64,000 nt of DNA from an uncultured Blautia sp. (lineage in GTDB: Bacteria > Bacillota > Clostridia > Lachnospirales > Lachnospiraceae), in assembly GCA_934394545.1 (NCBI GenBank), contig CAKRRG010000004.1:32813-96812 (forward strand), written 5' to 3'. The position numbers and the translations under genes are program-made. The notes below the pieces were generated by a model that had not been told where the DNA came from, made no database searches, and saw only the letters and a program-made list of their open reading frames with translations. This document shows, one piece after another, positions 34,379 through 42,681 of this stretch (positions are counted from its first letter, which is position 1; each line of letters starts with the position of its first letter).

Positions 34379-34405
34379 AAAGGCAGGCATTTTGTGTCTG
34401 CCTTT
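34379..34405 (+). terminator. Hairpin after the first permease gene
   Basis: AAAGGCAG (34379-34386) pairs with CTGCCTTT (34398-34405). The T-run is part of the stem and short, so this is a partial terminator before the VOC-kinase genes. Confidence 0.6.
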
Positions 34406-34455
34406 CGCACTAAGAAAATAAATATTTTATTGATGACATGAAGAAAGGAGAAAAA

Positions 34456-34839
34456 ATGGCAGCAGCAGATTTTGTAAAAGGTTATGATCACGTTGGGATT
34501 CCAACGAACGATATGGAGGCAACAATTGCATTTTATGAGGCTATTGGATTTCGGAAAAAATGGGAAACAGAAAATAACGGAAGAGTTGTGTTTTTTGAAT
34601 TAGGTGATATCATCATTGAGACCTATGAAAAAGGTGGTCAGGCTACCAATATTCGTGGAGCGATTGATCATATTGCTTTACGTACAGATAATATTGAAAA
34701 GGTAGAAGAGGAGATTCGTAAAGTAGGATATCCAATTGTTGAGGGACCGTGTTTCCTGCCGTTCTGGGAAAATGGAATTCGTTATATCTGTGTACAAGGA
34801 CCGAATATGGAAATTATAGAGTTTCTTCAGAAATATTAA
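34456..34839 (+). CDS. VOC (glyoxalase/bleomycin-resistance) domain protein
   Basis: 127 residues from the ATG at 34456 (AAAGGAG upstream; an ATG at 34438 is in frame but unsupported). Two beta-alpha-beta-beta-beta modules with metal-ligand candidates His in YDHVGIPT, Glu in IIIETYEK, His in IDHIALRT and Glu in PNMEIIEF. Could act as an epimerase, isomerase or lyase on a sugar-derived intermediate; its place between transporter and kinases supports a pathway role. Confidence 0.85.
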   Translation: MAAADFVKGYDHVGIPTNDMEATIAFYEAIGFRKKWETENNGRVVFFELGDIIIETYEKGGQATNIRGAIDHIALRTDNIEKVEEEIRKVGYPIVEGPCFLPFWENGIRYICVQGPNMEIIEFLQKY

Positions 34840-34879
34840 TGGAATATATCAACCGGATGATTAAAAAGGAGGAAACGAA

Positions 34880-35824
34880 ATGGCAGAGATTACGATTATG
34901 GGGGAACTGCTTGTTGAAATTATGCGTCCACATGAAGATATTCCTCTTTATGAAAGTGATTATTTCAGAGGTCCATTTCCTAGTGGTGCCCCTGGTATTT
35001 TTATAAGTACAGCAGCGCGTCTTGGACATTCTACGAGTATCATCAGCGGTGTTGGAAATGATGACTTTGGTGAAAATATCATGAGACGTTTGAAAAAAGA
35101 TGGCGTTGATGTAAGCAGAGTTCTTATAAGTGATGAAGGTCATACTGGGGTAGCTTTTGTAACTTATTTTGCTGATGGAGAGAGAAAGTTCCTGTTTTAT
35201 ATGGATAATTCTCCTTGTGTGAAAGCAAAGGCGCCAGAAACAATGGAGGGATTTGAGGATACAAAATATATGCATGTAATGGGATGCTCTTTGATGTCCT
35301 CTGTTGAATTTGCAAAAGAAATCGTAAAAACAGTAGATATGCTAAAAGCACACGGAGTAAAAATCAGTTTTGACCCCAATGTCCGATTCGAAATGATGAG
35401 AGATCCTGTTGTTTTGCAGATTCTTAAGGATGTATTTAGCAAGTCGAACATTCTTATGCCAGGTGTTGCTGAATTGAAGATGCTTGCAGGAGAGGATGAC
35501 TTAGATAAAGCAATTAAGAAGGTTTTTGAAAATAAAAATCTTGAGCTTCTCGTTTTGAAAAATGGTTCCAAGGGTTCTCAGATATATTCCAGGGATGGTC
35601 TGGTAGTAGAACAGGGCGTTTATAAAGTTGTGCAAGAAGATGCAACAGGTGCTGGAGATAGCTACGATGCAGCGTTTATTTGTGGACTTGCAGAAGGTAA
35701 AAGTATTGCAGAGGCAGCAAAAATGGGAGCGGCAGCAGGTGCCTTAAATGCGGCAGCATTTGGTCCTATGGAGGGTAAGATTTCTCCGGAAACAATTGGA
35801 AATATGATTCGTGAAAATATGTAA
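34880..35824 (+). CDS. PfkB-family sugar kinase
   Basis: 314 residues. GELLVEIMRP at the N-terminus, FPSGAPGIFISTAARLG in place of the usual GG-A-N-A motif, and DATGAGDSYDAAF as catalytic signature. The SGAPG and SYDAAF variants set it apart from standard fructokinases and ribokinases, so the substrate may be unusual. Follows the VOC gene by 40 bases with AGGAGG before the ATG. Confidence 0.88.
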   Translation: MAEITIMGELLVEIMRPHEDIPLYESDYFRGPFPSGAPGIFISTAARLGHSTSIISGVGNDDFGENIMRRLKKDGVDVSRVLISDEGHTGVAFVTYFADGERKFLFYMDNSPCVKAKAPETMEGFEDTKYMHVMGCSLMSSVEFAKEIVKTVDMLKAHGVKISFDPNVRFEMMRDPVVLQILKDVFSKSNILMPGVAELKMLAGEDDLDKAIKKVFENKNLELLVLKNGSKGSQIYSRDGLVVEQGVYKVVQEDATGAGDSYDAAFICGLAEGKSIAEAAKMGAAAGALNAAAFGPMEGKISPETIGNMIRENM

Positions 35825-35864
35825 TAGAACTTATTGGATTAAAAACTAAAATAAAGGAGAAAAA

Positions 35865-36788
35865 ATGGGGAAAGCAGTTGTTTTTGGTAGCTTTGTAGTT
35901 GATTTAATGGCGAGAACACCACATCTTCCGATTCCGGGAGAAACAGTAAAGGGGCTGGTGTTTAAAAAAGGAGCAGGCGGAAAGGGCTTTAATCAGTGTG
36001 TAGCGGCCCATAAAGCCGGTGCAGATGTAACAATGATCACCAAGCTTGGACGTGATTCATTTGCAGATGAAGCGTTAAATGTTATGAAAGAGCTGAAAAT
36101 GCCGCAGGATCATCTGTTCTTTTCAGAAGAGGTGGAGACAGGAATCGCATTGATCCTTGTGGATGATAATTCAAGCCAGAATGAAATCGTAATCGTACCT
36201 GGTTCATGCAATACGATTACAAAAGAAGAAGTTGAAAGCATAGAGGATGTTATCAAAGATGCAGAATATGTGCTGATGCAGCTGGAGGTAAATCAAGATG
36301 CGAATAATCTGGTAGCAGAGCTTGCCCAGAAGCATGGCTGCAAGGTGATCATTAATACAGCTCCATATGCTCCGATGCCGGATGAATTTCTGTCAAAAGC
36401 ATTTATGGTAACTCCCAATGAGGTGGAAGCTGAGGAAATCACAGGTGTTCATGTAGAAGATCTGGAATCTGCCAAGAAGGCTGCTGCGTATTTTTATGCC
36501 AAAGGTGTGAAGCAGGTACTGATCACACTTGGCTCGAAAGGGGTCTTTGTTTCAGCAGATGGAAGGGAAGAAATCATCCCGGCTTACCGCGTGGAAGCAC
36601 TGGATACAACCGGAGCAGGAGATGCATTTAATGGAGGTCTTCTTGCAGCATTGTCAAAAGGTCAGTCTATCTGGGATGCGGTACGATTTGCCAATGCATT
36701 GGCTGCATTGTCTGTTCAGCGCCTGGGTACAACTCCTTCCATGCCATGGCTGGAAGAGATAGAAGAATTCTTAAAGCAGAATATTTGA
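35865..36788 (+). CDS. rbsK: Ribokinase-like PfkB kinase
   Basis: 307 residues. GSFVVDLMARTPHLPIPGET, the GAGGKGFNQCVAAHKAGADV sugar-binding block (G-G-K-G-x-N) and DTTGAGDAFNGGLLAAL are the ribokinase signatures. It likely phosphorylates a pentose or related ketose brought in by the preceding ABC transporter. Last gene of that unit; a strong terminator follows. Confidence 0.85.
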   Translation: MGKAVVFGSFVVDLMARTPHLPIPGETVKGLVFKKGAGGKGFNQCVAAHKAGADVTMITKLGRDSFADEALNVMKELKMPQDHLFFSEEVETGIALILVDDNSSQNEIVIVPGSCNTITKEEVESIEDVIKDAEYVLMQLEVNQDANNLVAELAQKHGCKVIINTAPYAPMPDEFLSKAFMVTPNEVEAEEITGVHVEDLESAKKAAAYFYAKGVKQVLITLGSKGVFVSADGREEIIPAYRVEALDTTGAGDAFNGGLLAALSKGQSIWDAVRFANALAALSVQRLGTTPSMPWLEEIEEFLKQNI

Positions 36789-36792
36789 CTGT

Positions 36793-36837
36793 GTTCATGA
36801 GCAAGTAGCAAAGCGGATTGCGAATGTCCGTTTTACT
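36793..36837 (+). repeat. 45-bp direct repeat, copy 1
   Basis: Begins GTTCATGAGCAAGTAGCAAA and ends TTTTACT; identical to 36932-36976 except two positions. Both changes fall in or near an internal hairpin (AGCGGA...TCCGTT/TCCGCT) and keep pairing. Placed just after the ribokinase stop and before the terminator. Confidence 0.8.
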
Positions 36838-36889
36838 AAACACCCGCAGTTCACGTTTGAGATAAATGCGAACTGCGGGTGTTTTTAAC
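36838..36889 (+). terminator. Strong Rho-independent terminator after the ribokinase gene
   Basis: AAACACCCGCAGTTC (36838-36852) pairs perfectly with GAACTGCGGGTGTTT (36870-36884), then TTT. A 15-bp stem ending the first transporter-kinase unit. Confidence 0.9.
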
Positions 36890-36906
36890 TTTGATAGCAT
36901 TTAATT

Positions 36907-36936
36907 TGAACGCAGGTCGCGAAGCGACTGCGTTCA
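36907..36936. repeat. REP-like palindrome
   Basis: TGAACGCA, a bulged G, then GTCGC (36907-36920) fold back on GCGAC and TGCGTTCA (36924-36936) around a GAA loop. The 3' arm runs into the second copy of the 45-bp repeat. Looks like a palindromic interspersed element rather than a dedicated terminator, although it lies beyond the GntR stop on the minus strand. Confidence 0.55.
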
Positions 36937-36976
36937 TGAGCAAGTAGCGAAGCGGATTGCGAATGTCCGCTTTACT
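36932..36976 (+). repeat. 45-bp direct repeat, copy 2
   Basis: GTTCATGAGCAAGTAGCGAA through TTTACT. It covers the stop codon of the minus-strand GntR gene (36972-36974), so the repeat has become part of that gene's end. Confidence 0.8.
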
Positions 36977-37730
36977 GAAGATGTGGTGTGTCGATTAGTT
37001 CGAATTTGTTCAAATCACCGCGATATCTTGCAAAGGCATAATCAAGGACAGTGCCATCTGCTCTCTTGGATATGTTATGGAAGCATAACATAGGAGTATT
37101 GGCATCAACCTGTAACAGATGAATGTCTTCGGCAGAGGCATTTGTTGCAGAAACGATAGATTTCGTTTCATGGATACAAGATTCCGGACGGGTCATAAGT
37201 AGCTCATATAAGGAACGTACAGTAAAATCTTCGCTTAGGATAAAAGAACAAAGAGAATAAGGTAAGTAATTCTGAATGGTAACCATAGGTACATTGTCTG
37301 AAAGACGACGGCGAAACATGGAAATCATCTTTTCTCCTGGTTCAATGCCTAGTTTTTTGGCAAGCGTCTCGCTTGCCGGAATTACCTGAAGGCTAAGTAG
37401 TTCTGTAGAAGGTGTTTTGTTTTGTCTGTGTACTTGTTGGTAAAAAGGCTCAAAAGAACGGATAAAGTTCTCGGAAGGGTGGCTGTTGTTTGTGACAAAA
37501 GTGCCTTTGCTGGCAATGCGTTCCAGCCATCCTTCGTTAGACAAAGCAGAAATTGCCTGACGTACAGTGGAACGGCTGATCTGAAAGTGTTCTGCCATTT
37601 GCATTTCAGTTGGCAGGCAATCTCCTTCTTTAAGATTTCCGCTTTCAATTTCTGATAGAATCAGGGATTTCAGTTGATAATGGAGCGGAACCGGAACTGT
37701 TTTATCAATTTTCATTTCTAATAAACTCAT
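36972..37730 (-). CDS. GntR-family (HutC subfamily) regulator with UTRA domain
   Basis: 252 residues. An N-terminal GntR winged helix (PLHYQLKSLILSEIESGNLK, LPTEMQMAEHFQISRSTVRQ, GTFVTN) is followed by a UTRA effector domain (MISMFRRRLSDNVPMVTIQN, LLQVDANTPMLCFHNI, YAFARYRGD). UTRA domains bind sugar phosphates and similar ligands. Divergent from the second sugar module; palindromes in the shared region are likely its sites. The stop lies within a 45-bp repeat. Confidence 0.92.
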   Translation of the reverse strand: MSLLEMKIDKTVPVPLHYQLKSLILSEIESGNLKEGDCLPTEMQMAEHFQISRSTVRQAISALSNEGWLERIASKGTFVTNNSHPSENFIRSFEPFYQQVHRQNKTPSTELLSLQVIPASETLAKKLGIEPGEKMISMFRRRLSDNVPMVTIQNYLPYSLCSFILSEDFTVRSLYELLMTRPESCIHETKSIVSATNASAEDIHLLQVDANTPMLCFHNISKRADGTVLDYAFARYRGDLNKFELIDTPHLQ

Positions 37731-38055
37731 AACGATACTCCTGTAGATGTAGAATTAATAATTTTATTGTACGAACAAATGTCAAGAGCAAAGTAGTAGT
37801 GTTTAATGTACGTACAAAATAGAGAAACATTGTATGATTATATGATACATTACGGATAACATTGTGTCAATTAGTTGTTGCATGTGATTTTTTAACAATT
37901 TTTAACAAGAAAAATTATGAAAAAATACAGTGAAATTAGAATTGACAATGACCGTACAAACTGGTATATTACAAATATAAAGTTCGAATGTTCGAACAAA
38001 TAAAATACATACAAAAACAAAGTAACATGAAATCAATGAAGGACAGGTCACAAGA
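37731..38055. promoter_or_regulatory. Divergent GntR/PfkB control region with operator-like palindromes
   Basis: 325 AT-rich bases without a gene. It holds three related palindromes: TTGTACGAACAA (37767-37778), TGTACGTACA (37807-37816), and GTTCGAA-TG-TTCGAAC (37982-37997). The first two lie close to the gntR start and the last 59 bases before the kinase start. No other gene or stable RNA structure is seen. Confidence 0.6.
37982..37997. promoter_or_regulatory. GntR operator candidate
   Basis: GTTCGAA and TTCGAAC are perfect 7-bp arms with a 2-base centre, in the promoter zone of the kinase-aldolase-ABC operon. It resembles the two other palindromes near gntR (TNTNCGNACA pattern), as expected for one regulator. 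Confidence 0.55.
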
Positions 38056-39000
38056 ATGAAAATACTTTGTGTTGGAATGATGGTATGTGATACCGTAATT
38101 AGCCCGGTGCCAGATGATGTGCTTAGCAGAGATTCTGTAATGATTGAACCACCTATATTATCTTGCGGTGGTGACGCCTTGAATACCGCAATTGGTCTCG
38201 CTAAGTTATCCTGCGATGTTACGATGGCAGGAAAGATAGGAGCAGATTCCAATGGAGCCTTTCTGATGGAACAATGTAGCCGTTATGGAGTGCATACGGA
38301 TGGTATTATCAAAGATAACAACTGTTCTACTGCATGTTCATATGCTCTTGTAGATACGGAAGGGGAACGGCATTTCTTATCGGAAGTTTCCGTTTTTCAC
38401 AAGTTTGGGGCAGATGAAATATCTGATGAATTAATTCAGAAAGTAGATTTGATTTATGTAGGATCTGTAATGGCAATGAATCGGATGGATAATGGTGGAA
38501 TTTCAGACCTGTTTAAACGGGCCCATCATTATAAGAAGCTTACAGTTATGGATGCAGCAATGAATGACAGCGAAGTATGTGACTGGGATAAAGTATTACC
38601 TCCGATTTTCAGAGAAACCGATATATTTTTCCCAAGCATGATAGAAGCATCTTTTATTGCCGGGACGGATCAGATAGATCAGATTCGTGAAAAGCTTTCA
38701 GACAGTGGTATTCGGTATCTGGGAATTAAGCTTGGTGGAAAAGGCTGTTATGTCACAGATTTCAAAGAAGAGCAGTACATACCCTGCTTCAAAGATATGC
38801 CTGTTGTGGATACTTCAGGAGCTGGTGATTCTTTTATGGCAGGATTGATTTGTGCTTTGTCTCATGGGAAAACATTTTTCGAAGCAGCAAAATTTGGTTC
38901 ACTGATAGGAAGCCTGAACGTCGGTAAGAAAGGCGCTACTGGCGGTATCCCATCTTATGATGAAGCAATAGACATTTTTAAACAGAAAGCAAATATGTAA
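38056..39000 (+). CDS. PfkB-family carbohydrate kinase
   Basis: 314 residues. GMMVCDTVISPVP, CGGDALNTAIGLAKL and DTSGAGDSFMAGLI are the PfkB motifs, with Ser-Gly-Ala-Gly-Asp as the anion hole. Fourth PfkB enzyme in 16 kb. First gene of the second sugar module and directly followed by an aldolase, so it probably makes the ketose phosphate that the aldolase splits. GGACAGGTCACAAGA precedes the ATG. Confidence 0.9.
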   Translation: MKILCVGMMVCDTVISPVPDDVLSRDSVMIEPPILSCGGDALNTAIGLAKLSCDVTMAGKIGADSNGAFLMEQCSRYGVHTDGIIKDNNCSTACSYALVDTEGERHFLSEVSVFHKFGADEISDELIQKVDLIYVGSVMAMNRMDNGGISDLFKRAHHYKKLTVMDAAMNDSEVCDWDKVLPPIFRETDIFFPSMIEASFIAGTDQIDQIREKLSDSGIRYLGIKLGGKGCYVTDFKEEQYIPCFKDMPVVDTSGAGDSFMAGLICALSHGKTFFEAAKFGSLIGSLNVGKKGATGGIPSYDEAIDIFKQKANM

Positions 39001-39062
39001 ATGTTTGATGTATCACATCATTCAAAATAAAAAAGACATTGAAATGTAGGAGGAAAAACAAT

Positions 39063-39920
39063 ATGAAATTCGCACCAATGAAAGAAATCCTGAAACTTGC
39101 AGAAGAAAGAAATGTGGCATACGGTGCCTATGTAACTGTTTCTTACGAAATGGCAAGAGCTGCCATTGAAGCTGGAAATGAAACCGGTACACCAGTTATC
39201 TTTATTACAGGTACAGACTGTGTGGAACTGGCAGGCGGTTATGAGGGCATGGTAAATATGGTAAAATTTGCAGCACGTGATGCTCAGATTCCGGTATGCC
39301 TGCATGCAGACCATTTCAAATCTTATGAGGACTGCGCTAAGGCAATCAATGCAGGATATTCCTCTGTTATGATTGACGGTTCAGGCCTTCCATTTGAAGA
39401 AAATATTGCACTGACTAAGAAGGTTGTTGATCTGGCACATCCGCTTGGAATTACAGTGGAAGGTGAGCTGGGACGTCTGGTTGGTGAAGAGGGAGATCTG
39501 AAAGTACTTGGACCAGAAGCGGCGCAGACGGTTCCGGAAGAAGCAAAGGAATTTGTAGAGCGCACAGGTATTGATGCACTTGCAGTCAGCATTGGAACAC
39601 AGCATGGACATTATATTGCGGCTCCGCAGTTAAACATTGAAAGACTGGCTAAAATCGATGAACTGGTTGATGTTCCGCTGGTATTACATGGAGGATCCGG
39701 AACACCACTGGATCAGGTACAGGATGCGATTCGTCATGGTATTCGCAAGATTAATGTAGCAACAGATGTACTGGTATCAGTTGCAAATTCTTTTGAAGAG
39801 ATGAAGAAAGAGCAGGGAGATGCTTTTAAATATAATACAACCATGTTTATAAATTCAAAAGAAAGCTGCAAAGCATTTATTAAAGAAAAAATGATGCAGT
39901 TCCGTTTGGAAGCAAAATAA
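39063..39920 (+). CDS. Class II ketose-bisphosphate aldolase
   Basis: 285 residues from the ATG at 39063 (AGGAGGAAAAACAAT upstream). Catalytic Asp83 with zinc ligand His84 (LHADHFKS), His181 (IGTQHGHY), His209 (LHGGSGTP) and KINVATD are intact. A paralogue of the aldolase at 26996; the QHGHY and GELGRLVGEEGDL loops differ, indicating another stereochemistry. Sits between the kinase and the binding-protein gene. Confidence 0.92.
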   Translation: MKFAPMKEILKLAEERNVAYGAYVTVSYEMARAAIEAGNETGTPVIFITGTDCVELAGGYEGMVNMVKFAARDAQIPVCLHADHFKSYEDCAKAINAGYSSVMIDGSGLPFEENIALTKKVVDLAHPLGITVEGELGRLVGEEGDLKVLGPEAAQTVPEEAKEFVERTGIDALAVSIGTQHGHYIAAPQLNIERLAKIDELVDVPLVLHGGSGTPLDQVQDAIRHGIRKINVATDVLVSVANSFEEMKKEQGDAFKYNTTMFINSKESCKAFIKEKMMQFRLEAK

Positions 39921-39981
39921 AATAGATAAAATATAAACGTGTATTGGGGATACACAACAAAACATTCAGGAGGAAAATTAA

Positions 39982-41040
39982 ATGAACAGAAGAAAAATGA
40001 TGGGTGCAGCAATTGTAGCAGTTTCAATGATGGTAAGCAGTGGAGTATCTGTTTATGCTGAAGATGATGTAAATGCAACTGTTATCTGGAGAGCATTTGA
40101 TGATCAGTTCCAGAGTGGATTCCGAATTATTATGCAAAATGAAGAAGAAAATACCAGCGGAATCAAACTGGATATGCAGGATGCAGAAAATCAGGTATCT
40201 GTGGCAAACAACAAGCTGGATATGGCATTAACAAAAGGCACAGATATTGTTGCAATTTGCGCACCGGATCGTGAATCTACTGCTGAAATGGCACAGAAAT
40301 GTGATGCAGAGAATGTACCGGCAGTTTTCTTTAATATGCAGCCAATGGATGAAACCATGGAAGAATATGAAAACATTTGGTATGTAGGAGCAGAAGCTTC
40401 AGAATCAGGTGCTATGTGTGCACAGGCTCTGATAAATTACTGGAATGCGAATAAAGAACTTGCTGATAAAAATGGTGATGGAAAACTCCAGCTTTGTATT
40501 CTGCAAGGCGAGCTTGGCCAGCAGGATGTTGTATTAAGAACACAGGCTTATAAAGATACACTTGAAGCAGCCGGTATCGAGTACGAGGTTCTTGCAGAGG
40601 ATACCGCAAACTGGGATCAGGCACAGGCATTGGACAAAATGAACACATGGATTACTGCTTATGGAATTGATGGAATCGAAGGTGTTCTTTGTAATAATGA
40701 TGGAATGGCTATGGGTGCCCTTCAGGCAGCTTTAAATAATGGTTATAATCAGGGTGAGGAAGATAAATTTGTACCAATTGTAGGTATTGATGCAAATATG
40801 GATGCGCTTGAAGCAATGAAAGATGGCGGATTACTTGGCACTGTATTAAATGACCGCAAGAGCCAGTCTATTGCAATTATGAATGTATTAAAAGCTGCTG
40901 CTAAAGGTGAAGATTTCACAGCAGAAGACCTTGGTGTTGACTGTACAGTAGATGGAAAATATGTATGGGTACCATATGTAATTGTTGATGAAACCAATCT
41001 TGATGACACAATAGAGCTTATGAAATCTATTTCAGAATAA
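39982..41040 (+). CDS. Sugar ABC transporter substrate-binding protein (MglB-like)
   Basis: 352 residues. Signal peptide KMMGAAIVAVSMMVSSGVSV ending in YAE, then a periplasmic-binding fold with WRAFDDQFQSGFRIIMQNEE, LQGELGQQDVVLRTQAYKDT and IVGIDANMDALEAMKDGGL, closest in pattern to galactose/glucose-binding MglB. As in the other binding protein, no lipobox Cys is present. AGGAGGAAAATTAA precedes the ATG. Confidence 0.9.
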   Translation: MNRRKMMGAAIVAVSMMVSSGVSVYAEDDVNATVIWRAFDDQFQSGFRIIMQNEEENTSGIKLDMQDAENQVSVANNKLDMALTKGTDIVAICAPDRESTAEMAQKCDAENVPAVFFNMQPMDETMEEYENIWYVGAEASESGAMCAQALINYWNANKELADKNGDGKLQLCILQGELGQQDVVLRTQAYKDTLEAAGIEYEVLAEDTANWDQAQALDKMNTWITAYGIDGIEGVLCNNDGMAMGALQAALNNGYNQGEEDKFVPIVGIDANMDALEAMKDGGLLGTVLNDRKSQSIAIMNVLKAAAKGEDFTAEDLGVDCTVDGKYVWVPYVIVDETNLDDTIELMKSISE

Positions 41041-41083
41041 TTGATGTTTGTAGTTATTATGTGATTTCGACGAGAATGAAAAT

Positions 41084-41120
41084 GGCAGAGGGGTGCGTAT
41101 ATGTATGACCTCTCTGCCCC
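41084..41120 (+). terminator. Attenuating hairpin after the second binding-protein gene
   Basis: GGCAGAG (41084-41090) pairs with CTCTGCC (41112-41118), extended by flanking GG/CC, followed by CCTTTC. A leaky terminator placed as in the first ABC module. Confidence 0.55.
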
Positions 41121-41156
41121 TTTCAGAAAAAATAAGATACCTTGGGAGGGTGGATT

Positions 41157-42680
41157 ATGGAAACGTTGCGTTTAAAGATGACCGATATCACAAAAACATT
41201 TCCTGGGGTAAAGGCCCTGGATAGGGTACAGCTGAATGTAAAGCCAGGTTCTGTACATGCGTTAATTGGAGAAAATGGCGCCGGAAAATCAACATTAATG
41301 AAGTGTTTATTCGGTTTATATCATGCAGATGAAGGAAGCATTGAATTAGATGGAGAAAAAGTAACGATTGATGGACCAACGGAAGCATTAAAACAGGGAA
41401 TTTCCATGATTCAGCAAGAGCTTACTCCTATTCCATACAGAAATGTTATTGATAATATATGGGCAGGACGTTTTGAGAAAAAAGGCATTGTTGTTGATGA
41501 AGCAAAAATGAAAAAGAAAACAGAAGATCTGCTTGCTGATCTGGAGTTGAATATACCTGCTACAGTGCTGGCAAAAGATTTGTCCGTTTCACAGTTACAG
41601 GCGGTTGAAATAGCAAAGGCTGTTTCTTATGACGCAAGAATTATTATTATGGATGAACCGACCTCTTCGCTTACGAATGCAGAGACGAGACATTTGTTTA
41701 AGATTATTCGAAGACTGCAGTCCGAAGGTCGTTCAATTATTTACATTTCGCATAAGCTGGAAGAATTATTCGAAATTGCAGATGAAATTACGGTTATGCG
41801 AGATGGAACTTATGTGGGACAGTACCCGATTGAAGATATCAGCGTAGATGAATTGATTAAATTGATGGTTGGAAGAAGTATGGAAAATCGTTTTCCACCT
41901 AATGAACATGTAGTACAGCCGGATATTCTTCTTAAAGTAGAAAATTTTACCAGTGCAGATTCACACTCATTTAAAAATGTGTCATTTGATCTTCATAAAG
42001 GAGAAATTCTTGGTATTGGTGGTTTAGTTGGGGCGCAGAGAACGGAATTAGTAGAATCTGTATTTGGTCTTAGAAAGATTATAGAGGGAAAGCTTTATAA
42101 AAACGGAAAGGAAATTGTAAACAGCAATCCGCGGGAAGCAATAAAAAATGGTTTTGCGATGCTGACAGAGGAACGAAGAGCAACAGGAATCATTCCGATG
42201 CTGTCTGTGTTAGATAATACGCTTGCCGTTGCATTTAAAGCAATGTCAGGAAATCGTTTTGGAATATTGAATCCGAAAAAATTACAGAAAGATGTTGAGA
42301 AAATCAATGGTGAGCTGAATGTAAAAACTCCCAGTATGAAAACTGAAATACAGAATCTTTCAGGTGGAAACCAGCAGAAAGTATTGATTTGCCGTTGGTT
42401 ATTGGCAAATAGTGATATTTTGATTCTGGATGAACCTACAAGAGGAATTGACGTTGGCGCTAAGTATGAAATATATAGAATTATGCGCGAGCTTACAAAA
42501 GAAGGAAAATCTATTATTATGGTATCCTCTGAAATGCCTGAATTACTTGGAGTATCGGACAGGATCATGGTAATGTGCGAAGGAAAATTAACAGGTATTC
42601 TTGATGCGGCAGAGGTAGAACAGGTAGATGTTATGACATTGGCAACGCAGAGCGAAAATAAGGCAAAGGCGGTGGATTAA
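41157..42680 (+). CDS. Sugar ABC transporter ATPase, two nucleotide-binding domains (MglA/RbsA type)
   Basis: 507 residues from the ATG at 41157 (GGGAGGGTGG upstream). First domain GENGAGKST, LSVSQLQAVEIAKAV, IIIMDEPTSSL; second domain GLVGAQRTEL, with the usual second-half P-loop decay, and LSGGNQQKVLICRWL. Partner of the permease, whose start is one base past its stop. Confidence 0.94.
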   Translation: METLRLKMTDITKTFPGVKALDRVQLNVKPGSVHALIGENGAGKSTLMKCLFGLYHADEGSIELDGEKVTIDGPTEALKQGISMIQQELTPIPYRNVIDNIWAGRFEKKGIVVDEAKMKKKTEDLLADLELNIPATVLAKDLSVSQLQAVEIAKAVSYDARIIIMDEPTSSLTNAETRHLFKIIRRLQSEGRSIIYISHKLEELFEIADEITVMRDGTYVGQYPIEDISVDELIKLMVGRSMENRFPPNEHVVQPDILLKVENFTSADSHSFKNVSFDLHKGEILGIGGLVGAQRTELVESVFGLRKIIEGKLYKNGKEIVNSNPREAIKNGFAMLTEERRATGIIPMLSVLDNTLAVAFKAMSGNRFGILNPKKLQKDVEKINGELNVKTPSMKTEIQNLSGGNQQKVLICRWLLANSDILILDEPTRGIDVGAKYEIYRIMRELTKEGKSIIMVSSEMPELLGVSDRIMVMCEGKLTGILDAAEVEQVDVMTLATQSENKAKAVD

Positions 42681-42681
42681 G

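Noticed and set aside
36793-36976. Attachment-site repeats of a mobile element
   Set aside because: Only about 140 bases and a terminator lie between the copies; no integrase.
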